Below, piece after piece: positions 1-5,918 of a stretch of DNA of 6,586 bases. Within the stretch, counting starts at the first letter, position 1. Every line of letters starts with the position of its first letter. The position numbers and the translations under genes were made by a program. The notes beneath the pieces were generated by a model. That model was given only the letters and a program-made list of their open reading frames with translations. It did no database searches and was not told the DNA's origin. Location: assembly GCA_963638355.1 (NCBI GenBank), contig CAVHRT010000092.1, forward strand, positions 1-6,586. Direction: 5' to 3'. Source of the stretch: W0P28-013 sp963638355. Lineage in GTDB: Bacteria > Bacteroidota > Bacteroidia > Bacteroidales > Paludibacteraceae.

Positions 1-612
1 ATCACATTCAACATGGACGAATACATCGGTCTGCCCGAAGAGCATCCCGAAAGTTACCACTCGTTTATGTGGAACAATTTTTTCCGTCATATCGACATCA
101 AAAAGGAGAATGTGAACATTTTGAACGGCAATGCAGCCGACCTCGAAGCCGAGTGCGCCAACTACGAAGCGCGCATCAAGGCAGCGGGCGGAATCGACCT
201 GTTTTTGGGCGGCATTGGTCCCGACGGGCACATTGCATTCAACGAACCTGGGTCGTCGTTGGCATCGCGTACACGCCAAAAAACGCTGACCACCGACACC
301 ATCATCGCCAACTCACGCTTTTTTGATAACGATGTGAACAAAGTGCCGAAAACGGCTCTCACAGTGGGCGTTGGCACGGTGCTCGACGCTCGCGAAGTTC
401 TGATTATTGTGAATGGTCACAACAAAGCTCGCGCGCTGAAACATGCAGTGGAAGAGGGCGTTTCGCAAATGTGGACCGTGAGCGCGCTGCAACTGCATCC
501 GCGTGGCATCATTGTGTGCGACACCGAGGCTTGCTACGAACTGAAAGTCGGCACTTACCGCTATTTCCTCGACATCGAAAAGGAAAATCTGAACGCGGAA
601 AACCTGTTGTAA
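1..612 (+). CDS. nagB: Glucosamine-6-phosphate deaminase (5' end outside window)
   Basis: This cytosolic enzyme converts glucosamine-6-phosphate to fructose-6-phosphate and ammonia, feeding amino sugars from peptidoglycan turnover or chitin/mucin glycans into glycolysis. The window opens in frame inside the gene; 203 residues plus a TAA stop remain. From memory of the E. coli protein (266 aa) the alignment is gap-free, with window residue n equal to E. coli n+66, so about 66 N-terminal residues are missing and the full protein would be about 269 aa. Catalytic residues are visible: D6-E7 in NMDEY (E. coli D72/E73) and D75, H77 and E82 in the segment GGIGPDGHIAFNEP (D141/H143/E148). The GlcNAc-6-P allosteric residues also look conserved (RTRQKT, matching R158/K160/T161, and a Tyr near the C-terminus matching Y254), so it may be allosterically activated; that is inference. 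It is the stand-alone form: it stops shortly after the deaminase domain, with no LmbE/PIG-L fusion. Confidence 0.97.
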   Translation: MTFNMDEYIGLPEEHPESYHSFMWNNFFRHIDIKKENVNILNGNAADLEAECANYEARIKAAGGIDLFLGGIGPDGHIAFNEPGSSLASRTRQKTLTTDTIIANSRFFDNDVNKVPKTALTVGVGTVLDAREVLIIVNGHNKARALKHAVEEGVSQMWTVSALQLHPRGIIVCDTEACYELKVGTYRYFLDIEKENLNAENLL

Positions 613-619
613 ATTAAGA

Positions 620-665
620 ATTACGGCATCCAACATCAACTGCAGAAAATTGTGGAATCCGTAAT
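620..665. repeat. 7-bp inverted repeat after nagB
   Basis: ATTACGG at 620-626 is the exact reverse complement of CCGTAAT at 659-665, with a 32-nt loop, starting 8 bases after the nagB stop codon. It could fold in the nagB transcript, but no T-tract follows, so it is not a classical intrinsic terminator. It is short enough that chance cannot be excluded. Confidence 0.4.
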
Positions 666-740
666 CTGAATTTTTGCGATAAGCGAGGGCAGAGTCAAAC
701 TCGTTTGAGTTTTGCCGAGCGAAGCAAAAAACAATCTGAA
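663..740. repeat. MITE/REP-like palindromic unit flanked by direct repeats
   Basis: A 60-bp palindromic unit (671-730) begins TTTTTGC and ends GCAAAAA, perfect 7-bp terminal inverted repeats. Inside it, 688-700 pairs with 703-716 to give a 13-bp stem (two G-T pairs, one bulged G at 709) around a 2-nt loop. The unit is flanked by the direct repeat AATCTGAA at 663-670 and 733-740, abutting on the left and two bases away on the right, as a target-site duplication would look. It encodes no protein and is too short for an autonomous element. Whether it is dispersed in the genome cannot be seen from one copy, so mobility is inference; it may instead act as an RNA stem-loop between nagB and alr. Confidence 0.5.
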
Positions 741-757
741 ATTTGAAATTTGAAATC
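737..757. repeat. Heptamer tandem repeat, three copies
   Basis: TGAAATT, TGAAATT, TGAAATC in direct succession end 5 bases before the alr-fusion start codon. The array occupies the place where a ribosome binding site would be, and no Shine-Dalgarno-like purine tract is present. Copy-number change here would alter the spacing of the leader. Confidence 0.6.
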
Positions 758-762
758 TTGAT

Positions 763-2295
763 ATGAATCGACAACCACGTTTCGAAGTGGAGGCGGGCAT
801 CAATGGGTGCTTGCTGGTGCGCGACACGCACGACTCCGACTTGACTTCGCTCACCAAGCACGCGCTCGGGTTCATGGAGCAACAATCGGCCAACCAAAAC
901 CTGAAACGCACGCTCATTATAAGCGATATCAACGGCGACGATGTGGTTTGCGAAATGTTCTACGCCAACATCTGCCAAGCCATCGAAACGAAATCTGTGA
1001 ATAGGGTCATTTTTATTGGAAATGAACTCTCTTCGCACTCGAAACTGTTTGATATTCAGGAGAAATCGTTTTTTCAGACGACGCACGATTTTTTGCTTTC
1101 CGACGAGTTACAAACACTTCACAACGAGGCTATTTTGCTGAAAATCGCGCCAGAATTCGACCCCGATCTCATACTTTCGCACCTGCGATTGTTGGCTCAC
1201 GACACGGTGATGGAGATAAATTTCGATGCCATGTTTCACAACATCGACTATTTCCGCTCGAAGCTGAAACCAACCACCAAACTGATGTGCATGGTGAAGG
1301 CATCGGCCTACGGAAGTGGTTCGGTCGAGGTGGCTCAAGCCATGCAGCACTACGGCGTCGACTATCTTGGCGTGGCATTTGTGAACGAAGGCGTGGAGTT
1401 GCGCCAAGCGGGCATTCAGTTGCCTATAATCGTCCTCGACCCGATGGAGACGGCGTTGCATCATCTCATTCGTCACCATTTGGAACCAGAGGTTTGCTCG
1501 TTCCAATTTCTGAAAACGATGATTGCTGCGGCGGCTCAGCATGGCCTGAAAGATTATCCGATCCACATAAAACTGGACACTGGCATGCACCGCGCTGGTT
1601 TCGAAGCCGACGATCTGCCCAAAGTGATCGAATTGTTGCGCAATCAAAATGGTGTGCGCGTGGCATCGACCTTTTCGCACCTTGCCGCTGCCGACGAGCC
1701 TTCGCCCGAGATGGACGCTTTCACGCTGCAGCAGATTGAGCTCTTCCGCAAAAATGCCGAAACGCTCGAGCGCGGATTGGGCTATACGGTGATAAAACAC
1801 ACGCTTAATACCGCTGGAATAGAGCGTTTTTCGGAATATCAGTTCGACATGGCGCGACTCGGCATTGGGCTGTGGGGCATGAACTGCGTGAACGAGGAAA
1901 AACTGCGCAATGTCTGCTCGCTCAGCACGCGCATCATGCAGCTGAAAACTGTGAAAGCGGGCGACACTGTGGGCTACAATCGTCGAGGAAAAATAACGAA
2001 AGACTCCGAAATAGCGCTGCTGCCGCTCGGTTACGCCGATGGCATCGATCGCCGATTGGGCAACGGCAACGCCACGTTCCTCTACAAAGGTCAGCACATA
2101 CCGACCGTGGGCAATGTTTGCATGGATCTGCTGATGGTTGATGTTACGGGGTTGAACGCAAAAGTTGGCGACGAAGTGGTGATTTTCAATGACGAACAGC
2201 GCATTTCGGTGCTTGCGAAACTGCTCGGCACCATTCCTTACGAAGTGCTGACGTCCATTTCGCCACGAGTAAGGCGCGTCTATTTCAGAGAATAG
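763..2295 (+). CDS. alr: Alanine racemase with N-terminal MurF C-terminal-domain remnant
   Basis: This PLP enzyme interconverts L- and D-alanine, supplying D-Ala for peptidoglycan. It has 510 aa. Residues ~146-510 form a complete racemase (usual length 360-380 aa) with the PLP lysine K179 (in MVKASAYGSG), KLDTGMHRAGF around R277, R365 in ARLGIGLWG, the catalytic-base Tyr Y405 (VGYNRRG), GYADG 423-427, CMD 453-455 and IPYEV near 492-496, so activity is expected. Residues ~1-145 resemble the third domain of MurF as found in the Bacteroidetes MurF-Alr fusion, normally about 820 aa; LKRTLIISDI (48-57) is well conserved. The first two Mur ligase domains, including the ATP-binding P-loop, are absent, and the usual N-D-S-Y-N-S-D motif reads RDTHDSD (20-26). 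Thus no MurF activity is expected from this protein. An in-frame TGA at 751-753 just before the ATG at 763 rules out a longer reading frame. The 150-bp upstream spacer holds no MurF coding sequence. Confidence 0.93.
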   Translation: MNRQPRFEVEAGINGCLLVRDTHDSDLTSLTKHALGFMEQQSANQNLKRTLIISDINGDDVVCEMFYANICQAIETKSVNRVIFIGNELSSHSKLFDIQEKSFFQTTHDFLLSDELQTLHNEAILLKIAPEFDPDLILSHLRLLAHDTVMEINFDAMFHNIDYFRSKLKPTTKLMCMVKASAYGSGSVEVAQAMQHYGVDYLGVAFVNEGVELRQAGIQLPIIVLDPMETALHHLIRHHLEPEVCSFQFLKTMIAAAAQHGLKDYPIHIKLDTGMHRAGFEADDLPKVIELLRNQNGVRVASTFSHLAAADEPSPEMDAFTLQQIELFRKNAETLERGLGYTVIKHTLNTAGIERFSEYQFDMARLGIGLWGMNCVNEEKLRNVCSLSTRIMQLKTVKAGDTVGYNRRGKITKDSEIALLPLGYADGIDRRLGNGNATFLYKGQHIPTVGNVCMDLLMVDVTGLNAKVGDEVVIFNDEQRISVLAKLLGTIPYEVLTSISPRVRRVYFRE

Positions 2296-2341
2296 GTAAA
2301 GCCCGATTTTCGTCAATTTTTCATCATTTCAACCAAGATAA

Positions 2342-2953
2342 TTGGACACTTACAAAACCATATCATCGCCAGCGCAGGGCATTTACAAAGAGAAGGGCAG
2401 TAGATTTTTGGCCTTTGCCTATCCTGTGTCGACGGCCGACGAGGTGAAGGTTTTGGTTGATGAAAAACGGCACGAATACCACGATGCACGGCATGTTTGC
2501 TACGCCTATATGCTTGGTGCGGCGCGCACCGATTTCCGCGCTAACGATGATGGAGAGCCATCTGGCACGGCTGGACGACCCATTCTTGGGCAATTGAATG
2601 CCAACGAACTGACCGACACGCTGATAATTGTGGTGCGCTATTTTGGCGGCATTCTGCTTGGTGCAAGCGGACTGGCGGTGGCTTACAAGACTGCCGCTAC
2701 CGAAGCCATTGCGGCGGCCAAAATTGTAGAAAAAGTGGTTGAATCGCACTTTAACATCACTTGCCAATATGCGCAATTGAGTCGTGTGCTTCGGCTGGTG
2801 AAAGAGCAGCAACTGCGCCTCGTATCGCAACAGCAAACCGACATCTGCACGCTGCATGTGGCTGTTCGACAATCGGCTGCTGATGCGTTGAAAAAACGAC
2901 TTTCGGAAATGGCTTTCGAAGGAATTTCTTTCGAGGAAATAAAGAATGAATAA
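2342..2953 (+). CDS. yigZ: YigZ/IMPACT family protein (UPF0029), TTG start
   Basis: This is a 203-aa member of the YigZ/IMPACT family, cytosolic proteins whose eukaryotic relative IMPACT regulates the translation-linked kinase GCN2; the bacterial role is not firmly established. The N-terminal IMPACT domain (~1-125) shows DARHVCYAYMLG (48-59), NDDGEPSGTAGRPILG (68-83) and the signature VVRYFGGILLGASGL (97-111). The C-terminal ~135-200 fits the smaller DUF1949-type ferredoxin-like domain. Length is normal for the family. The start must be TTG at 2342: TAA at 2339-2341 lies in frame immediately before it, and family members begin with the same M-D-T-Y-K-T-I residues. It lies 46 bases after the alr fusion, so the two are plausibly cotranscribed. 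Confidence 0.93.
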   Translation: MDTYKTISSPAQGIYKEKGSRFLAFAYPVSTADEVKVLVDEKRHEYHDARHVCYAYMLGAARTDFRANDDGEPSGTAGRPILGQLNANELTDTLIIVVRYFGGILLGASGLAVAYKTAATEAIAAAKIVEKVVESHFNITCQYAQLSRVLRLVKEQQLRLVSQQQTDICTLHVAVRQSAADALKKRLSEMAFEGISFEEIKNE

Positions 2954-3035
2954 TATATAATTGGCTGAATAATAAGTATTTAGTACAGATATTATAAAGT
3001 GATGCTTTAACTTTTGCAGCCCGCCAATACTTTCA

Positions 3036-3083
3036 GACTTTACACACTTTTCACTTTTTGACTTTATACACTTTTCACTTTCC
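3036..3083. repeat. 24-bp direct tandem duplication before ybaK
   Basis: Two head-to-tail copies (3036-3059 and 3060-3083) of a unit that reads GACTTTACACACTTTTCACT followed by four bases. They differ at position 8 (C versus T) and in the last two bases (TT versus CC). The array ends 6 bases before the ybaK start codon and therefore forms its immediate leader. The rest of the 136-bp spacer (2954-3035) is AT-rich and has no convincing gene, terminator or full promoter. Confidence 0.75.
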
Positions 3084-3089
3084 ACTCCT

Positions 3090-3566
3090 ATGCCAAACGC
3101 AAAGAAAACCAATGTGGCTCGTCTGCTCGATGCGCAGAAAATCAACTACACGCTGCACCCTTACGATGCGGGCGAGGTGGAGTTGGGTGCGCAGCATGTG
3201 GCTGATCAGTTGGGCGAGCCAATAGAGCGCGTGTTCAAAACCTTGGTGCTTTGTGGCGATCGCAACGGACATTTTGTCTGCGTCATTCCTGGCAACGAGG
3301 AGATAAATCTAAAAATGGCGGCCAAAATTTCGGGCAATAAAAGTTGCGACCTCATTCCAGTGAAAGAGTTGCTGCCGCTCACAGGCTACATTCGCGGCGG
3401 ATGTTCGCCAATCGGCATGAAAAAGCACTTTCCGACCTTTGTTCACGAGAGTTGCCAAGCCTACGAAACCATTTTCGTGAGCGCGGGAATGCGCGGACTT
3501 CAGGTTGAAATTGCGCCAACCGATCTGCAAAAAATGACCAACGCTCAATTTTGCCAATTGTACTAA
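3090..3566 (+). CDS. ybaK: Cys-tRNA(Pro)/Cys-tRNA(Cys) deacylase, YbaK/EbsC family
   Basis: This is a trans-editing enzyme that hydrolyses cysteine mischarged onto tRNA(Pro) by prolyl-tRNA synthetase, protecting the proteome from Cys-for-Pro errors; it acts in the cytosol together with ProRS. It has 158 aa, a full-length single YbaK domain. The invariant functional lysine is K50 in ERVFKTLV, and the substrate-pocket loop GGCSPIGMKK lies at 103-112; both are diagnostic for YbaK rather than the Ala-editing ProXp branch. ATG at 3090 is chosen because the family starts close to this point and the preceding sequence is a non-coding tandem repeat. Only 18 bases separate its stop from the thioredoxin-like gene, suggesting one transcript. 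Confidence 0.94.
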   Translation: MPNAKKTNVARLLDAQKINYTLHPYDAGEVELGAQHVADQLGEPIERVFKTLVLCGDRNGHFVCVIPGNEEINLKMAAKISGNKSCDLIPVKELLPLTGYIRGGCSPIGMKKHFPTFVHESCQAYETIFVSAGMRGLQVEIAPTDLQKMTNAQFCQLY

Positions 3567-3584
3567 CGATTAAACGACACAAAA

Positions 3585-3818
3585 ATGACCATAAAAGTTC
3601 TTCTCGAAACTGATTGCTCGGGCTGCAAAGCCACGCTCGAAGCCGTGCGCGCAGCCGTTGCCGAGCATGGTGGCGATATCACCGTGGAACCGATCACCGA
3701 TGTTAAAACCATTCTTTCGTACAAAGTTTGGCGTATGCCCGCCATCGTAGTCGACGAAAAAGTGGTCTCCGTTGGCAAAAATCTGAACCTCGAGCAAGCC
3801 AGAAAATTGCTATTTTAA
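3585..3818 (+). CDS. Small thioredoxin-like (Thioredoxin_3 type) redox protein
   Basis: This 77-aa protein has a minimal thioredoxin fold: strand (2-7), the redox motif CSGC (C11-C14), helix (~14-28), strand (~32-36), helix, and the RMPAIVVD strand with a cis-proline (P52) facing the CxxC, then a last strand and helix to the C-terminus. No signal peptide is visible, so it should act in the cytosol or at the inner face of the membrane. Length is typical of the small-redox-active-disulfide/Thioredoxin_3 group. Such proteins are often found next to ArsG/DsbD-type membrane proteins, and here the next + strand gene (3989) is one. The likely job is to exchange electrons with that membrane protein or with an arsenical/thiol substrate; the pairing is inferred from context. 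Confidence 0.88.
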   Translation: MTIKVLLETDCSGCKATLEAVRAAVAEHGGDITVEPITDVKTILSYKVWRMPAIVVDEKVVSVGKNLNLEQARKLLF

Positions 3819-3843
3819 TTTGCTAATTGCTTAATTTCCAATT

Positions 3844-3873
3844 ATTTAATTAAATGACGTGGCATGCCGCGTC
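3844..3873. repeat. Two adjacent palindromes between thioredoxin and permease genes
   Basis: A perfect AT palindrome, ATTTAATTAAAT (3844-3855), directly abuts GACGTGGCATGCCGCGTC (3856-3873), a near-perfect palindrome with one G-T pair, which is followed by CCTACAG. The GC-rich part can form a 7-bp stem with a CATG loop. No T-tract follows, so it is not a standard terminator. It could be a remnant of a dispersed palindromic repeat; only a genome search could tell. Confidence 0.5.
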
Positions 3874-3897
3874 CCTACAGACGAAACAATAGAAACA

Positions 3898-3917
3898 GAA
3901 ATTGCGCCAGCAATTTC
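3898..3917. repeat. Perfect 8-bp stem, 4-nt loop hairpin upstream of permease
   Basis: GAAATTGC (3898-3905) and GCAATTTC (3910-3917) are exact reverse complements around the loop GCCA. The hairpin lies 71 bases upstream of the permease ATG, in the leader if the permease is cotranscribed with the thioredoxin gene. It could be an operator for a dimeric regulator or an mRNA stem-loop; no T-tract follows, which argues against termination. Confidence 0.55.
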
Positions 3918-3988
3918 GAGAAACTTAGAAACAAGATAAACAAAACGCTTCTGACAACCCGTCATGCGTTAAACTCTTCAACCAAAAC

Positions 3989-4684
3989 ATGGACATCCTT
4001 GCAGAATTTTCGAACTCGTCGCCGTGGTGGGTCACATTTATGCTAGCGTTGGTTTTTGCGCTCGACCCGTGCGCCATTCTCACCAACATTGCCGCCATTG
4101 GCTATGTGAGCCGCGATCTGAACAGTCCCAAGCGCGTTTTCCTGAACGGACTTTGGTACACGCTCGGTCGCACGCTGGCGTTTGGCATTCTGGGTGCTGC
4201 GCTCATGCTGCTGCTGCAGGGCGGAGCCGACATTCTGCACATTCAATATTTCTTCGCTGAATATGGCGAACTGATGCTCGCGCCGTTCCTCATTCTGATG
4301 GGCGTGTTGATGTTTGTTGCCGATTTTTTGCCTGCTTTCAAAGGCGGTTCTTTTTCTGAAAAGATTGAAAATCGCGTGAAACCAACGGCTGTTGGCTCGT
4401 TTGTGCTTGGTGCAGTGCTTTCGTTGGCGTTCTGTCCGACCAACGCCGCGCTTTTTTTTGGCATGGTGGCGCAGCCCAACATCAATGTGTGGCACATTGT
4501 GTTTTTTGCCCTTGTGGTGGCACTTCCTGTGCTTTTGGTGGCGTGGATTTTGGCATTCAGTTACGATAGCATCAGCCGTTTTTACGATCGCATTCGCCAC
4601 ATCGGAAAATGGTTTCGCTGGAGCGTTGGCGCGCTATTCATCTTACTCGGACTGTTCTTCGTCATTGAGCATTTGATGGAATAA
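3989..4684 (+). CDS. ArsG-like / DsbD-CcdA-like six-helix membrane permease
   Basis: This is a 231-aa integral inner-membrane protein with about six hydrophobic segments (roughly residues 14-38, 57-78, 94-115, 134-160, 167-190 and 209-226). It resembles the proteins annotated as aromatic aminobenzylarsenical efflux permease ArsG, relatives of the CcdA/DsbD/LysE-like helix-bundle proteins. Diagnostic segments are ALDPCAILTNIAAIGYVSRD (24-43), NGLWYTLGR (53-61) and LAFCPTNAALFFG (146-158). One Cys lies in helix 1 (C28) and one in helix 4 (C149), the layout of the electron-carrying cysteine pair in CcdA/DsbD. The likely role is either export of an arsenical or transfer of reducing power across the membrane, with the CxxC protein encoded upstream as partner. 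No arsR, arsC or arsM is in the window, so an arsenic role is only family-based. The ATG at 3989 leaves a short hydrophilic N-terminus before helix 1. Confidence 0.82.
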   Translation: MDILAEFSNSSPWWVTFMLALVFALDPCAILTNIAAIGYVSRDLNSPKRVFLNGLWYTLGRTLAFGILGAALMLLLQGGADILHIQYFFAEYGELMLAPFLILMGVLMFVADFLPAFKGGSFSEKIENRVKPTAVGSFVLGAVLSLAFCPTNAALFFGMVAQPNINVWHIVFFALVVALPVLLVAWILAFSYDSISRFYDRIRHIGKWFRWSVGALFILLGLFFVIEHLME

Positions 4685-4687
4685 GCC

Positions 4688-4708
4688 GCAAGTAGCAAGT
4701 CGCAAGAT
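4688..4708. repeat. Heptamer tandem repeat in the convergent spacer
   Basis: Three consecutive heptamers, GCAAGTA, GCAAGTC, GCAAGAT, begin 4 bases after the permease gene ends. This matches in style the three-copy heptamer before the alr fusion, although the unit differs. Confidence 0.5.
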
Positions 4709-4713
4709 TTAGG

Positions 4714-4737
4714 CACTGCAGTGGGCGGTTGGAACCG
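4714..4737. other. Two small dyads between convergent genes (possible bidirectional terminator)
   Basis: CACTGCAGTG (4714-4723) is a perfect 10-bp palindrome, and CGGTT/AACCG (4726-4730 and 4733-4737) forms a hairpin. They lie in the 68-bp space where transcripts from the permease and the methyltransferase converge, so a role in ending transcription is plausible. Neither strand shows the expected T-run, so this is weak. Confidence 0.3.
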
Positions 4738-4752
4738 AGGTCATAGTCATCG

Positions 4753-5913
4753 TCAAGAAACTTTCTTGCACCTAACAACGACTTTCCCGCCATTCGCCAT
4801 GGTCGTTGCAAAAAGATAGACATCACCGCCATCGGCCAAATGCAACTTTTTGCGGAGTTCTGCCACCGAGAGCGGAAAATTGCGCGTCGACAAATTGGCA
4901 TTCGCAATATCAGCCAGCAGAGTTGTGCCGATTTTCTTGTCGAATGGTGCGAAATCTTCAATCTGAAAAATTCTTCCTTGAAAATCGGAAATCAGTTCGT
5001 CGGAAGTGTATAAATGGCTGTTAATGTGCAGTTTACGCACGCCATAATGCGCTGCCACGCTACGAAATGCGCCCGCTTTCATCAGCGCGGCATTCGGCTC
5101 GTAGAGGTAACGCTCGAGCGATGTGGCGAGTTCGATTTGCGAATTTTTCTCCTCTGAAATGAGAAAACTGAACGGCTCGTAGGGCAGATTTACGGCAAAA
5201 ATGGTTGGCTCGCCCACAAAATCGCGCTCCAAAAGTGTCAAAACCTCCTTGCACTCGTTACCCGTTGCCACCACATGAATCTGTTTGATGTGCTGCAATT
5301 CGCGCTGTAGCAGGGCAATGTCGAGCATGGGCGAGAGTTTTACTAACACGTGCTTTGCCCTTTGCAGAAGCAATGTTTGCAACGCTGCCACATTGGGCGT
5401 GCAGTCGGCAATCGACACGGTTTTGCGCCCACTAGCATCGCGCCGCGCAGGGTCGATGAAAATGGCATCAACCTCGTCCATCGACTGCAGAAACGCCTCA
5501 CTATCAGCAAGATGCGTGGTGATTTTATCGCCTAAAACGGCAAAATTCCGAGTCGCCAAATCAACCAAATGCGGCTCGCGCTCCACATAATCAGTCGTGG
5601 CAAAATTTTGCGAAAGAAAATGGCAATCGATGCCCATGCCGCCCGTCAAATCTACCAAAGTGCGACCGCTGAGCAGACCACTTTTGTAGCGCGCAGTGGC
5701 TTCGGACGAGCATTGCTCAACCGACAAGCGCGGAGGAAACTCAATATCGGCATTGGCAGCCCAACTTGGCACTTTTTCGACCAAAAGTTGTCGCGCCTCG
5801 ATCTGCTGCAGCGCACAACGTAAATCGACATCAGCAGGCGATTTCTGTAACGCCAACTGACGCACATCGTCGTGCAAATGCGCAAAAACAAACTGTCGAG
5901 TCTCCGTGTTCAT
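4753..5913 (-). CDS. Class I SAM-dependent methyltransferase with THUMP-like C-terminus
   Basis: This is a 386-aa cytosolic methyltransferase of a conserved Bacteroidetes family (a P. gingivalis relative is known as PG_1098, from memory); the substrate is unknown to me, probably a nucleic acid. Residues ~1-80 are an N-terminal helical region. The Rossmann methyltransferase core follows, with motif I LVDLTGGMGIDCHF (86-99), the acidic residue of strand 2 at YVEREP (109-114), FIDPARRD (152-159) at the motif IV position, and VKLSPMLD (191-198). The C-terminal part (~290-386) fits the THUMP-like domain. I place the start at ATG 5913 rather than the upstream in-frame TTG at 5949: a Bacteroidetes promoter occupies 5919-5950, so the upstream codons would lie inside the promoter, and 5913 gives the normal N-terminus. 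It is divergent from the lipoprotein gene and convergent with the permease gene. Confidence 0.87.
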   Translation of the reverse strand: MNTETRQFVFAHLHDDVRQLALQKSPADVDLRCALQQIEARQLLVEKVPSWAANADIEFPPRLSVEQCSSEATARYKSGLLSGRTLVDLTGGMGIDCHFLSQNFATTDYVEREPHLVDLATRNFAVLGDKITTHLADSEAFLQSMDEVDAIFIDPARRDASGRKTVSIADCTPNVAALQTLLLQRAKHVLVKLSPMLDIALLQRELQHIKQIHVVATGNECKEVLTLLERDFVGEPTIFAVNLPYEPFSFLISEEKNSQIELATSLERYLYEPNAALMKAGAFRSVAAHYGVRKLHINSHLYTSDELISDFQGRIFQIEDFAPFDKKIGTTLLADIANANLSTRNFPLSVAELRKKLHLADGGDVYLFATTMANGGKVVVRCKKVS

Positions 5914-5918
5914 GGTTG

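Noticed and set aside
688..730. Intrinsic terminator for nagB
   Set aside because: The stem is good, but the right side ends in GCAAAAA rather than a T-run on the + strand.
313..1086. 257-codon minus-strand open frame spanning nagB, the spacer and alr
   Set aside because: It crosses two real + strand genes and the palindromic spacer and has no recognisable domain.
763..2295. Full bifunctional MurF-Alr
   Set aside because: The protein lacks about 300 residues of Mur ligase, including the ATP-binding domain, and no MurF coding sequence is present upstream in any frame before nagB.
1108..2316. 402-codon open frame antisense to the alanine racemase
   Set aside because: Its translation is rich in His, Arg and Gln, matches no family I recognise, and lies fully opposite a gene with a complete active site. 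It is a by-product of the coding strand's codon use.
3008..3016. TAACTTTTG as a -7 promoter box for ybaK
   Set aside because: It has one base too many between TA and TTTG, and there is no TTTG at the proper distance upstream. Too weak to call.
3864..4046. 60-codon + strand frame MPRPYRRNN... between the thioredoxin and permease genes
   Set aside because: It overlaps the permease start in another frame, begins inside a palindrome, and has low-complexity Arg/Asn/Thr composition with no family resemblance.
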